This document shows positions 11,046-22,549 of a stretch of 64,000 bases of DNA, piece after piece; the stretch's first letter is position 1; the number at the start of each line of letters is the position of its first letter. A program made the position numbers and the translations under genes. The stretch spans positions 142,246,171-142,310,170 of the forward strand of contig OX375872.1 in NCBI GenBank assembly GCA_947359465.1. The letters run 5' to 3'. The DNA comes from Metellina segmentata (taxonomy: Eukaryota; Arthropoda; Arachnida; Araneae; Tetragnathidae). The notes under the pieces are model-generated. The model was not told the origin of the DNA. It searched no databases and saw only the letters and a list, made by a program, of their open reading frames with translations.

Positions 11046-11825
11046 ACATAGCTACAACATGCTTGATATAATTTATCACAGGCTAGCATAAAGGTTTTGC
11101 TTGATTCCATGCTACACCGTATATCGGCATGCGGCGTGATGGGGGCTTTACAACTTCCTAATTTATATACTTTCTGGTGCAATTCTATAATAATAAAGAG
11201 TCCTTTCGATTTGATATTCTGATCTATTTTATATTTATTTAACTCTTCGACATCAACACACCCGCTAGCTTTCGTTCCAATCAAAACAACGGCTTCGGAG
11301 TGCTTAGATTTATCTGGGCAAACTATTTATTTTAAACTTCAGTTAGATTTTAGTTTTGATAGTAACGGGTTTATAATGAATGTGTGTGTGAAGTTAAATC
11401 ATATGTGTTAATGCCCAGAGCCTTAGACTAAATGTCACTTCCAAATAGTGCGACAACAAAATCGAAGGAGACAGCAAATAGCGAAGAGCATTATTGAGAA
11501 GTTCGGTATAATGCGTAAATTTTCAAATCAGACGGGTCCTCAAGGATCCCGTATCAGCACTTAACTGGAGAGAATACAACAAAAAAAAAGCGCTTAGGCG
11601 AAATTCATTTGAAGTAGTTTTTGTACGGAGAAAAAGGAATTAAAAACATTCAACACAATGCAAAATTGAAATAAATTCCTCTTTGCCTTAAAACAGGCAA
11701 CATATAATCCGGATTAGGATGTGTTAATGCAGCTAAAAAAAGAAATCTAAAGTGTTTGTAGGTACATCTTAAGAAATACCAATCACTGATTCTGTAGTGA
11801 ATCTGCATTTGGATAGACAGTAGGT
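11046..11825. other. Unassigned stretch
   Basis: A minus-strand open frame (10940-11284, 114 codons) crosses into the AT-rich array. I recognise no domain, so I do not call a gene. No other structure seen. Confidence 0.5.
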
Positions 11826-12096
11826 ACGGGAATGGATGTTTGTAAGCGTATGGTGTAGAGGCGGCTGGTGCACCTTAAATCTGTCGTGGCCGAAAGTCCT
11901 CACGTTGGGTTGGCGTGGAAGTTTGGAGAGTGGGATGCCAGCTCAGGTGTTGCTTCGTCATCTGACCGTGGTTCAAAATTACGAGGTGTTGTCCTCGGAT
12001 CTTTCCCTCAAGGGACTGATTCCGGACCGTCGTCAATAGCCCGTTGTGTTGCTCTAGTACGACGTTAACTAAAATTACCATTACCATTACCATCTA
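11826..12096 (+). mobile_element. SINE, body 1 with truncated head
   Basis: Starts at GGGAATGGATGTTTGTAAGC, just past the B box, runs through the full body and ends in a repeated TTACCA tail (TACCATTACCATTACCAT). Confidence 0.85.
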
Positions 12097-12589
12097 ACTG
12101 GGTCTACCATGTCCCCAACTAGAACAAGAAAGCAACTCAAAACATTAAAGATCATGAGACTGATTTATGTGCTTAGCTTTTTAATTCCATAAGGTGTAAG
12201 ATTTCCCTAGATCAAAATAATTCTTAGAAAGTTAAGAGAAAAATACGTAAACAGAAAAAAAAATAATTATACGAATTTCAACAGCTTTTCTCAGCAAGCA
12301 GGGGATTTTATTTAGGTGGTACCCAAAGAGTTAAAGGTGGAATTTCTTAATTAAAGTTAAGATCTTGGCGTAAAGAGAAATTGAGCATTATGAAAAAATG
12401 GGTCTAGTGTTGGGTCTAAAATTTCTATATTGTGAAAGCGAAGCAAACCAACCTGGATTCATTCGGTAGCTGAGCAAGCAAAGACTTGTTAGTGAATTTT
12501 ACAACGATGAGCTCGGAGGTAGAGGAGCGGTATTTGGGAGATCGCATTTGAAATACTTTTTAATTTTCACAATTTCGGTGTGGCGTGGT

Positions 12590-12755
12590 GTGGAAATTTG
12601 GAGTGGGATGCAACTCAAGTGTTGCCTAGTCATCTGACCGTGGTTCAGAATTACATGGTGTTATCCTCGGATTTTTCCCTGAGGGGGTTGATCCTCAGAC
12701 AGTCACCAATAGACCATTGTGTTGCTCCAGTGCGACGTTAAATAAAATACCTACG
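12590..12755 (+). mobile_element. SINE body 1 fragment
   Basis: From GTGGAAATTTGGAGTGGGAT to GTGTTGCTCCAGTGCGACG and an A/T tail. Head missing. Confidence 0.8.
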
Positions 12756-13004
12756 TATCGACACAGCCTAATGGATTTAGCTGACACTGAAGAGAGAAAT
12801 GCCAAGAATAATTTACAGGAATTGAACCTGATCCACCTACAACTCGCAGGTTTTTAACGCAGTTGGTAAACAAACTATGCCACTGAGTTCTGTACATAGA
12901 AATTGGGTAAATTTTCATTTTTTTATTATACCTTCCAACTTACCATCAAAATCTATAACAGGCAATTAGTAAACACATTTCCACCTTCCAATTGTTTTCG
13001 ACGA

Positions 13005-13530
13005 GATATATCGTCCTTCAGTCTTGCCAATTTTAATAATGACGAGATATCTCGTTATCAAGTTACTATCAATTATTTTATGATGGCGAGATATCTCGGC
13101 CCTCCAGATCCAACCAATTTTGCAAGTGACAAGATAAATCTTCAAAAACACACTGCCGATTTTTTTATGGTAACGAGATCAAGATCTGGTCTTCCTTTTC
13201 CTAATGACGAGATATCTCGTCCATCAAAATCGGGTCAGTTTTTCTAATGGCAAGGTATCTCGTACATTAAGATCTTTTCAGTTTTTTTAATGACGAAATA
13301 TCTCGTCCATCAAGATCTGGTCAGTTTTTCTAATGACGAGGTATCTCGTACATCAAGATCTTTTCAGTTTTTTTAATGGCGAGATATCTTGTCCATCAAG
13401 ATCTGGTCAGGTTCTTTTTCAAATCACAAGATATCTCGTCCATCACGATTTGGTCAGTTTTTCTTCAAATCACTGGATATCTCGTCCATCAAAATCTTAT
13501 CCGTTTTGCGAATGCCGAGACACCTGGTAG
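13005..13530. repeat. About 47-bp minisatellite sharing the CGAGATATCTCG core
   Basis: At least ten units with GA(C/T)GAGATATCTCGTCCATC and AAGATCTGGTCAG, about 47 bp apart in the right half and less regular in the left. The unit equals one arm plus the centre of the near-palindrome in the 146-bp satellite, but the left arm is missing. Confidence 0.9.
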
Positions 13531-14135
13531 AGACAACACCCAGGAGGGCTAATAAATAAGTCAGATTCCATTAGGTCACAAATCACATGTAGAAAAGCAA
13601 ATAAGCTCACATTTCAACTCACCTATTTTATTAGTTCACAATCAACCATTTCTCATCGACTTTATCCAGGTATCCTACACACTATCTGCTGTGGGGAAGT
13701 CAGGACTTTTATCTTTTATAGAGGCATTGGGGGAAGTAATTACAACTCTTGTTGTAAGGCCGTGTAGTACATTAATTGTGGTTTCCGTTCTTTTCACACA
13801 AAGCCTTGGTCTGGAAACAAGTGTTAAAGAGATAGTAGAACCTGAGAGATTCGATAAAAAAAGAGAACCTTCTTATGGGCTCAGGAAACTTCATTTCTCA
13901 GCTTAATGTAATGTGCTTTGAAGCTTACTCTTTATTTTTGCTCATAAGAATTGAATCCACACAAGTGGGTTATGGTCTATTGGTCATCATTGGAACATAG
14001 TATTCAGAATGTGTGGTGACCATTAATTCTCGCCGTTTTTATTTTTACCTTCCAAGGGGTTCACACACCTAACATCATCCTTCGACCTGATGTCTTCACT
14101 GCGTGATTTCTAACCATATTTGATCTTCTTGAAAA
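13531..14135. other. Unassigned stretch
   Basis: A 71-codon plus-strand frame (13691-13906) has a hydrophobic middle, but no ancestry can be seen. The right part shows weak 'GACCATTAAT' motifs of the degenerate repeat described at 15280-15530. Confidence 0.4.
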
Positions 14136-14640
14136 ATCGAATGTTTACAAAGGATTCTATTCCGAGGAAGTGAACAATGGAATTTTTCCAAATGATTCTT
14201 TTCTAAGAAAATTAGAAAGACCAATAGAATATTTCCAAATTATTATTTTCTAAGGAAATAAGCAATAGAGAATTTTCAAAGGCTATTCTAGTATAAGAAA
14301 ATGAGCAATGCAATCTTTACAAAGGATTCTACAACAGGGAAATGAGCAATGTAATCCTTCCTGAGTAATCTATTCAAAGGAAATGTGAAATTAAATCTCT
14401 TTAAATGATTATATTCTATTGAAACAAAGCAGTAGAATATTTCCAAATCATTCTATTCTAAGGAAATGAGTGATCTAATCTTTCAAAAAGGATTCTATTT
14501 CAAGGAAATAAATAATAGAGTGTTTCACATGGATTTTATTGGAATGCAATGAGCAATAGAATCTTTCCAAAGGATTTTCTTCCAAGGAAAGAACCAATAG
14601 AATCGTCCCAAAGAAATATTTTATTCCAAGGAAAGGACTG
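14136..14640. repeat. Degenerate GGAAA...AATAGAAT...TTTCCAAA minisatellite
   Basis: Roughly ten units of 45-55 bp: CAATAGAATCTTTCCAAAGG, ATTCTATTC and AAGGAAATGAG. Each unit holds a short inverted pair (GGAAA / TTTCC). Same family as 19140-19255 and 19580-20165. Confidence 0.85.
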
Positions 14641-14863
14641 AGAGAGCGAGAGAGAGAATCTCTCTATCTAAAGGTTAAAAGAATTCATGGATTCTTTAGG
14701 AAAACGTGGTTATTTAGTCATTAAGCGGTTAATTTATTAGTAAATAATTCCCTGTGTTCATACGGTAGCCATGACTCAAGGTTTTTTAACACTGCGCTAG
14801 CAACTGCGAGTTCTAGGTGGAGTCAGGTTTGATTCTTTCCTGGGTGTATCTTTCTCTTTTTAG

Positions 14864-15172
14864 GGCAGCGGTAGCCCGGTTAGAAGAGCATCAGATTTGC
14901 AACCGGAGGGTTGCGAGTTCGAATCCAGCCAAAGACCGTAGTGAACAAAAGGGTCTAGTGCACGTTAAATCCGCCGTGGCCTCAAATTTCCTCATGTGGG
15001 AGTGGTGGGGACGTTTGGAGAGTGGGGTACCAGTTCAGGTGTTGCCTCGTCTTCTGACCGTGTCTCAAAATTACGTGGTGTTGCCTCGGATCTTTCCCTC
15101 ATGGGTTTGATCCAGGGCCATCGTCAATAGCCTGTTGTGTTGCTCCAGTACGACCTTAATTGAAATACCTAC
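14864..15172 (+). mobile_element. Full-length SINE, head 2 with body 1
   Basis: Head GGCAGCGGTAGCCCGGTTAG, then AGATTTGCAACCGGAGGGTT and B box GAGTTCGAATCC. The body runs to GTACGACCTTAATTGAAATACC with a TACC-type tail. The longest head-2 copy in the window. Confidence 0.88.
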
Positions 15173-15279
15173 CTTTCTCTTTTTTAAGTGAAACTTTCTT
15201 TCTCTGCAAGTCTATATATTTGACGCTGTTTGGTGCAGCTTGACCAAATATGGCCCTTGCACCCTAGATATTATTAGTC

Positions 15280-15530
15280 TATGTGGTTCATCCACATGAT
15301 GACATGGGTGACCATTGATCCATATGGCTCACTATGGTGACAATAAATTGGCTGTCTTTATCACATCAATTAGAAGTTTATAAATCAATCAATTCTGGTT
15401 TTCTAAATGTTAAAGGTACACTATAGTCTTATGGTCTGTTGGAGATTATTGGTCCATAAGGCTCACTCACTATGATAAACAGAGGTCCATACCTTTTATA
15501 ATGATGACCATTAATTTGCTGTCGGTTTTA
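15280..15530. repeat. Degenerate 'TATGGTCC...GACCATTAAT' repeat
   Basis: Recurring motifs TGGTCTATTGGTC, GGTCCATA and GACCATTAATTTG at uneven spacing. The same motifs resume at 17950-18185 after the H2 insertion, so the H2 element landed inside this repeat. Confidence 0.6.
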
Positions 15531-15654
15531 TCTACATAAATAATAATGGAGTGTTTGTTTGTACATTGAATATTTTCGACCCATTTCAAGTTTTCTATCT
15601 GTTTTTGACCCTTTTGATACCAAATCCGCCTCTTACGCGTTTGGTGTCTGTGTG

Positions 15655-15745
15655 TCTGTTAAATCAGTCATGACCTCAAATTTCCTTATGTTGGAGTGGT
15701 GGGGAAGTTTTTTGAGTGGGGTATCAGTACCGATATTGTATGCAT
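15655..15745 (+). mobile_element. SINE body fragment inside H2 copy 2
   Basis: GTTAAATCAGTCATGACCTC then TTGGAGTGGTGGGGAAG matches body 1. Neither head nor tail is present, so it may have been captured by recombination at the GTCTGT microsatellite rather than by a new insertion. Confidence 0.65.
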
Positions 15746-16505
15746 CTACGAAGTATGTGCCCTATACACGTCCACACGGTTTAATATATTTTCATGAATT
15801 TTGAATACTGTGAGTACTTATCTTCATTTAGTGACTGAACTTATTGCGTAAGTCTGTCTGTCCGTCTTTCTGTTTTATGTTCGATTTTGTGTTTGTGTTT
15901 GTACAGGCATCACATGAATTTTATTCCAGATATAAGTTTGTAATATGCTTTATTTTATACATTATATATTAGTTTAGTGAATGCAATATTAAACATTTAT
16001 TTATTGTTATATTTAAATACCTTAACGCTAAAACACCTGAGTAAGTACATTTAAATCAACCATAATTTGGTAGTTTTGGAAAAACTCAGCTCTGATACTT
16101 CATTTATTTCAAGTCTTATTTTTGTTCTTTGCGCAATGTAAACGATTTCCGAATATTTGGGACAGACGATATTTTTCAACAAATTGGAATGAAACGGAAA
16201 CTCTTGTAGGTTGATTGCACGTGTACAGTGTTATTTTCTGTTTCTTTCGCTCTGAATTAATTCCGCATTTCTAAATTTTGTGCACTTTTAGTAGTAAGTT
16301 GTGGAAACTCTGCGAGATCAAGAGATAAAAAAAATCACAAATTAATATCTTTGGATCAACTTTTTCCGACATCTTTTTTTGTTTTATTTCGCTGTTTTCT
16401 GTTTCAAATATTTATTATTTTAATAAATGTATTTTCATTTTCATCACACGCAACACCAACACAGAGTATTCGACTTAAAGAGGCAGGTAAGTTAGAATAA
16501 AGCTA

Positions 16506-17397
16506 ATTCCATGCCAAAGTACACTATAACACAGAATTTTGAAGTTAGATTTTCATTCATTTTTTCTAAAAAATTATGTACTTAATAGGTCAAACTTCTG
16601 TATTCAAAAGTGGACACAAAGTTTATGTTTTAGAATTTGGCAACACCCGGAATCAAAAGTAGAGTTTATATCCACATGGAAGAAAGTGAGTTCATATCAA
16701 TCACACTCACAATTACATTTTTGCGCTTTGATAAAGACACTTCAAAATGTTCTTGGCCTAAAACAGAGGACATACCTCAAATTGATTTTAATGATTATTC
16801 AGTAAATAGACTCCCTGAACCAGCATTTGATAAACGAATACACTATACATTTTTAAATGTTAAGTTCAATGACTTAAACATGGGATAATATGTTTTCTAT
16901 GTTTTATTATGCAAGATTAAGAGAAATGTTTCTAATGTATGTTTTCTTAGTGTTTCAATTGTCAGTAAAAATGTTTTTGTGAAGTGTAGTGTGGGTCACA
17001 TTTGCCATGTAGTGTGAGTCACAAACAAAATGTCATGTTATAAATTAATTATATATTTAATTAATCTATTAATAATCTGCTATTAAAGTACAATTATTGG
17101 AAGTAACAATAATTTTAAAACAAAATTTTTTTGATAATCAACAGAGGAAGAAACAAGAGTTTTTGTACTTAATCAAAGTATCACTTCCCTTTCATGTAGT
17201 GTGGGTCACAGCTCAGTTTTCCCCAAGTACAGAGAATATCCAGTAAGATAAATGAAATTTAGTAGCTAATATGTATAAATTAAACCTTTACTAAAGTAAA
17301 ACAAGTTGAAAATCTCATTTTATTGTAATAATAATTTTTTTATGGTAGCTTTAAGATTCAGGTTTAGCTCACTTGTAGTGTGAGTCACGCATGGAAC
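16506..17397. mobile_element. TIR element nested in H2 copy 2 (pogo-like)
   Basis: Left end ATTCCATGCCAAAGTACACT is inverted at the right (AGTGTGAGTCACGCATGGAAC). TA sits at 16504-16505 and 17398-17399. A subterminal GTAGTGTG(G/A)GTCACA motif occurs four times (about 16987, 17013, 17197 and 17373), like the GGGGCACAGTG repeats of the 3763-5600 element. Confidence 0.8.
16600..16888 (+). pseudogene. Domain relic in the nested TIR element
   Basis: Two overlapping frames. The one ending at 16888 has CSWPKTEDIPQIDFNDYSV, RLPEPAF and a final R-I-HYTF. A W-P-x-x-E-D ... LPxP ... YxF pattern is familiar to me from C-terminal domains of many arthropod transposon proteins, but I cannot name the family. 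Frameshifted and truncated. Confidence 0.4.
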
Positions 17398-17949
17398 TAG
17401 CCAAGCAAATTTTAAGTGTAATTATGCCATTATTGAAAGAATAATAATGTTAAAAAATCCGAACTAGAACTTTTCAAACATTAAAAAATTCTTTGTCATA
17501 ATGACAGAAGATAATTCCACAATGTCGTATGCCGGATACAAGAGTGCCACAAGTAAAAAAATATTGTATTTTGACTATGACTGCGAAAGCACTCGCCGTG
17601 AATCGCATTTTTTATTAATTGAATTGAACATGAAAAGAGCTTAAGAAAGGGAATTCCAAATTTCCCTAAAAATCGTCTTTTGTAGTAAAAACCTTAATTT
17701 CGCCTTTCGTCATTTTGTAGCTTTGTGATACAGCAGGGGTGCGACCTATGTGAAATGTATTACATGAATGGATATGCATGTGTAGGATATGTGTCCAAAG
17801 TAAGTTGTAGAAATTATAAAGATGGCGAAAAGTGTTAAAATATTACTTTATTCTACGAAAAACATAAGTCATTATATATTTTGATCATCTCTTCAATCTA
17901 GAGTAAACCAATTCAAACCGAGTAAGGTCGGGTATTTTGCTAGTATTAA

Positions 17950-18185
17950 ATACAAGCTGATGACTACTTATGATTTGTTTCTAAATATTTGGATCACAAT
18001 AGAGTGTTGTGGTCAATTTGGAGACCATTAATTTGTTTTTTTCATTATGTTACTTTTTATGTTGATAAATTTCTTTGTTCGTGTTTCCAAATGTTGAAAC
18101 CACACTAGAATGCTATGGTCCATTTTTTAACCCATTAGTCTATATTGTTCATGATGGAGACCATCAATTTTGGGTCTTTTGATGA
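17950..18185. repeat. Degenerate 'GGTC...GACCATTAATTTG' repeat, continued
   Basis: GTTGTGGTCAATTTGGAGAC then CATTAATTTG and GCTATGGTCC echo the 15280-15530 units. Confidence 0.55.
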
Positions 18186-18189
18186 CCCA

Positions 18190-19135
18190 TGAGGAACAGA
18201 CTTGAGAATAAGTGCAACCTTTTTAAAGAAATATTGCATACTGTAGGCAAAATAAGGGTCTCCAACTTTGTCTTAAGGATTTCCGACTGTTCAAATGCTG
18301 TCCAAAAATATATGATGTCTGTAAAACAGACCTCGTTCATTCAACTGCTGGTTAAGTGGTCATACACTTTTTTATGCGAAAAAATCTTCTTTTTTTTTTT
18401 ACGTATTTTGTTTCCTAAGTGTCTTGAGAACATATTTGCTACATTTCAAGTCGAAATTCGTTGTTAAGAAATTATAAGAGGACAGAATTGTTTATAGAAA
18501 TTATTCAGAACTTTAATTACTCAAATTAGAATCTTAATTACGAAATTACTCAAGAGCACGTTTTTGAAAAACCACTGTCCTCTTAAATTTTGCATGTTAG
18601 TGTAATTAAAAAACCCGTTTTATTAAAATAAAAGCAATGCCCTTTTATATTATCAACCACTGCTTCTTACAGCTCCCCTTCACGTCAATCTACTATTTTT
18701 AACCTTCAAGAAAGTCACTAAATGGCGTTCCAGGCAAAAGTTATCAGGAGAGAAATCTCTCCTATCTAAAAAAGTCCAAAGAAAGTTCCTATTTTCTGAG
18801 ATCTTCAGACGCAGAACAAATGTTACAATATCAGTATCTGCAATTTCTTAAGTCAACATAATTTCCCTCTGGTAAACAAGAAATAAAACGTTTCCATACA
18901 GAATCCGGGGAAACTTCTATCCGAGAGAAATAAGAATTTTGATGAGATCCACAGCCAAAGTGCAATACCAAAGTGGCAATACCTAGAATAATTTCAAATA
19001 TTTCGATATATGGCTGCGCTTTTTATTTAAGCAGTCACGTAGAATTTACAGTTTTCTATGTCGATTATTAATCGCTTAACCGACTGAAGGGTTGACACGC
19101 ATAATTTCAATTTGCAAACTGCAGTCTCCCCTGCG
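18190..19135. other. Unassigned stretch
   Basis: A 92-codon plus-strand frame at 18189-18467 shows no known motif. No terminal repeats seen. Confidence 0.4.
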
Positions 19136-19139
19136 TGAC

Positions 19140-20165
19140 TACAAATAATCAGTTTTGAACTTATTGACCAATAGAACCTTTCCAAATGATTATGTTCTAA
19201 GAAAATAGCCAATTAAGTATTTCCTAAGGATTCCTTTTTTCTACGGAAAGTATTGTGGTCCTCGGTAACACTGCTGGAAGAATAGCGTATTAACAACTGG
19301 AAGGTTGTGAGTTAGGGTGTAACTCAATCCAACCGGAGACTATCGTGGACGTGGTGTTTGTGCACGTTAATCCCGTCGTGGCCTCAATCGTCCTTACGTT
19401 GGCATGGTGTGGGATTTCAGAGAGTGAGGTGTCAGCTCAGGTGCTGACCTTCTCATTTGACCCTGGTTCAGAATGACGAGGTGTTCCTTGTCTTCGATCT
19501 TTTCCTTTGGGATTAATACCGGATAGTCACCAATAGCCCGTGGTGTTGCTCCAGTGTGAAGTTAATTCAACTACTACCTAATGAAAGTACCAACAGAATC
19601 ATTCCAAATTATTCTGTTCAATTGAAAGAATCAATAGTATATTTCCAAAGGATTCTGCTCTAAAGAAAGGATCAATAGTGTCTTTCCAAAACATTCTGTT
19701 CTAATGAAATAACCAATAGTATCTTTCCAAATGATTCTGTTCTAAAGAAAGTATCAATGGTATTTTTCCAAAAAAATCTGTTCTATAGAAATAACCAATA
19801 AAAAGTATCTTTCCAATGATTCTGTTCTAATGAAATAACTAATAGTATCTTTCCAAAGAATTCTGTTCTAATGAAAGAACTAATCAAAAGTATCTTTCCA
19901 AAAATTATGTTCTAATGAAAGAACTGATAGTATCTTTCCAAACGATTATGTTCTAATGAAAGAACCAATAGTATCTTACCAAAGGATTCTGTTCTAAAGA
20001 AAGGATCAATAGTTTCTTTTCAAAGAATTCTGTTCTAATGTAAGAACCAATAAAAAGTATCTTTCCAAGTGATTCTATTCCAATGAAAGAACCAATAGAG
20101 TATCTTTCCAAAAGATTATGTTCTAATGAAAGAAATAATAGCAAATTTCCAAAGGATTCTATTGT
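19140..20165. repeat. GGAAA/TTTCC minisatellite, second block, split by a SINE
   Basis: Units of about 47 bp such as AATAGTATCTTTCCAAATGA followed by TTCTGTTCTAATGAAAGAAC. About 14 units follow the SINE at 19255-19575, with one or two before it. Confidence 0.9.
19255..19575 (+). mobile_element. SINE, head 2 with body 1
   Basis: Begins near GGTCCTCGGTAACACTGCTG, the head being diverged (GGAAGGTTGTGAGTTAGGGT in place of the B box). Body follows to CCAGTGTGAAGTTAATTC. The damaged B box implies an old copy. Confidence 0.8.
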
Positions 20166-20229
20166 AATTAAGATTACAGTGGACTTGTGAACACAGACAA
20201 TGGTGTCATGACTGATATTATGTATTTTT

Positions 20230-20895
20230 TTTGAACGAGTCCCACTTCAACTTGGGCTACGTTGATGACCACATACTCTGTGCAGGTTATCGTGATTAGC
20301 TCAATTTTCCAGCATATATTCTAGAGCGTCATAAAGGTTGAATGCCAGGCACGATGATGTGGGGTACCATTGAATTCAGCTACGACAGGGCGTTGGAGAT
20401 GCAGAAGTCGTACACTTCCGTCAAAGCACTCCAAAAGCTATATTCCAATGACCAATAACATTTTGCCAGGAAAGTTAAAGCCTTCCCAGTAAGGCAGATA
20501 CCACTTCTTCCCTGACTTCCATGTTCGCAAACCAAGTTGCTTAATGAACATGTCTGGGACAAGCTGACAAATATCCCGTCAAAGTCCTCCAGCAGCCATT
20601 ACCAGTAAAGTTTGGACTCGCATACAAGCAGCCTATACAGGGAAAGTAATCCCGCAAGATTGCATCCAAAGCCTGTCCAATTCGATAGCACTTATAGTTT
20701 TACTTATTGAACCTTCTCCAGGCTTCACAACATATTGATTTGTTGAAGTTACGAATATTGCATTGCTCTGAAAATTTAATACTGTCTAATATTTAATACT
20801 ACCGTGTACAATACTGTCAATAATATGTGGTATAAATTTAATTCTAATCGCATGATCCTTTCATGGTGCTGCAATTTTCAAACAGCGGTTTATAC
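20230..20895 (+). pseudogene. Tc1-like transposase relic
   Basis: Three-frame translation gives NESHFNLGYVDDHILCAGYR (the DE-S-x-FxL catalytic block), then MMWGTI-like and NEHVWDKL (the third catalytic region, PIEHVWD in intact copies). Heavily frameshifted. The end GCTGCAATTTTCAAACAGCG matches the terminal repeat next to the 29605-30222 relic. Confidence 0.75.
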
Positions 20896-20899
20896 ATAG

Positions 20900-21490
20900 C
20901 AGTGTAACCATCGACGTGAAAGAAAATAGACTGAGCCTTGCTATTGACAGGAGCCTCAAAACGAGCGACCTACTCTAACATGTCGACCAGTAGTCACGTG
21001 ACTGCTCTGTGAAAAATTGACTTGGTTGGCCGATTTGGCATCTTATCGCCTCGTTTGGTGATAACACCTTATGACCTACCGCCAATTGAAAAGCTTTTGG
21101 GTTGACTGACGTTGCATTGTATTTTCGTGCTCTGCCTACACATTAACAAGTTAAATTTCACCTAATTTTGTTTTAAAGACACCATCCTTAACGGTAGATA
21201 GTTAGTTGAATTAACATCACATTGGAGGAAAAGCACAATCGATCTTCTAATGTAAAAGACAGAAAATGAGGAGTCGCTTGAGCTGACAAATCGACTTGTT
21301 CGTTTCACTATCGCAGCACAGACTAGCATTTCTAATCACTCTGGATAATAACTTTATATTTTTACCATTAGATAATTTGCCTCACGTTATTTTTCCCATT
21401 CTTTGTCGCACAACCACGTGACAGATCTTCAAACCGAGCCGTTGGAAGATAGTGCACAAAGCTGCGGGCATACCCTCTATCCATTTCATT
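20900..21490. other. Unassigned stretch
   Basis: Somewhat GC-richer than its surroundings, but with no coding signature or terminal repeats I can identify. Confidence 0.4.
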
Positions 21491-21494
21491 AAGT

Positions 21495-21800
21495 AGGTAG
21501 GTAGGTAATTAACGTCTCACTGGGGCAACACAATGGGCCATTGGCAACGGTCCAGGTAGGTAGGTATTTAATTAACATCGCACTGGAGCAACACTATTCA
21601 TGACGATACGGAATCAAACCGAAAGGGAGACGGTCCGGGATCAATTCCGAAAACAAAGATCCAAGGACAACGCCTCGTAATTTTGAACTACGCTGAGATG
21701 ACGATATCAAGACTTGAGCTGGCACCCCACTCTTAAAACTTCCACGCCACTCTAAGGTGAAGGCATTTGAGGTTACGACAGATTTAACGTTCAACAGGCC
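21495..21800 (-). mobile_element. SINE cluster split by the LTR element
   Basis: A short tail piece (21495-21553, with a GTAGGTAGG tail) abuts a longer minus-strand copy (21554-21800). Its body is interrupted by the LTR at 21801 and continues at 25758-25860 (CTCGCAACCCTCCGG-type head). This marks the LTR target. Confidence 0.8.
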
Positions 21801-22169
21801 TGTACAGTTCTGTCCCGAGCACCCTTGAGACATTGGCAACTTGTGTACGACCCCTTGGAGGGGTGTCGTAAAGAACCAAACGGGGTGTTTTGGGAAGAAG
21901 GAAGCAGAGTGGACAGAATAGGGGGAGGCTTTGCGTAGGCGTTTTGCTCTTAAACAATAGTTCTGTAAATTAATATTTTAAGTCTTAAAAATCCAGTTAT
22001 CTTGAAACTTTTATGTAACATTTATAACTAACTTGTAAATAAACTTTAATTGTAACTTAATTGCTCCGTTCCTGTTTAATTTCAATAATTCCTTCAACAT
22101 TCTACAAAATGGCCACGGCGGGTTCATCCGAACCCATTCGAAGGAAGTAAGGAACGAGAGAATTTGACT
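21801..22169 (+). repeat. 5' LTR
   Basis: Starts TGTACAGTTC and ends GAATTTGACT. Contains AATAAACTTTAATTG, a likely polyadenylation region, and an ATGG-containing 60-nt end. Differs from the 3' LTR at about five positions by eye. Confidence 0.93.
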
Positions 22170-22187
22170 GGCGCAGCCGGCCGGACG
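22170..22187 (+). promoter_or_regulatory. Primer binding site candidate
   Basis: GGCGCAGCCGGCCGGACG directly after the 5' LTR, where minus-strand priming by a tRNA 3' end takes place. The exact tRNA was not determined. Confidence 0.6.
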
Positions 22188-22266
22188 AGGCCTAGCGCAG
22201 AGCGTCTGCGCAAGGTGAGAGCTCTTTTTTTAAGTTCGTTGCAACTCCCCTGGTAATATTCTTGAA

Positions 22267-22549
22267 AGCACATCAGTGCTGTTATTTACAAAATCAAAAG
22301 TACAGCGGTACTTTTGAATACAGAAGTTTGTTGTTGTTGAATTGCACGCCAGTGCAATAAATAATTGAAAGTACACCAGTACCTTTAAGAAGGTCATCAG
22401 AGCAGGGTTTTTTTTTTGTTGATTGAATAGCACGCCAGTGCGATATTTCAAAGTACACTAGTACATTTGAGAGGCTCATCAGAGCAGTTTTTTTTTTTTG
22501 TTATTGTTGAAGAGCACGCCAGTGCAATAGTTGCAAGTACGTCAGTACT
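22267..22549 (+). repeat. Leader array of eight tetraloop hairpins
   Basis: Eight short inverted repeats, each with a 4-nt loop. GCAC/GTGC type: 22267-22280, 22341-22358, 22430-22441 and 22514-22525. GTAC/GTAC type: 22295-22316 (9-bp stem), 22371-22382, 22453-22464 and 22536-22549. The two types strictly alternate, and each pair forms part of a 74-89-nt unit with T tracts between. Loops are mostly (G/A)(C/T)(C/T)A. Lies between PBS and the first ATG of the frame, where packaging or translation signals lie in LTR elements. Confidence 0.88.

Larger units (their letters stand above)
15531..17943 (+). mobile_element. Helitron/Helentron-like element, family H2, copy 2
   Basis: 5' TCTACATAAATAATAATGG, 3' GGTCGGGTATTTTGCTAG; flanks A and T. 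Collinear with copy 1 except for a SINE body fragment at about 15655-15745 that replaces the TCTG run and a TIR element at 16506-17397. Removing these makes the two copies similar in length. Confidence 0.88.

Noticed and set aside
13691..13906. 71-codon frame with a hydrophobic core
   Set aside because: No recognisable family, no splice context and lies among repeats; left as unassigned.
21841..22080. ORF in the LTR (minus strand of the 3' LTR at 25312-25545)
   Set aside because: Lies wholly in LTR regulatory sequence and is antisense to the element.
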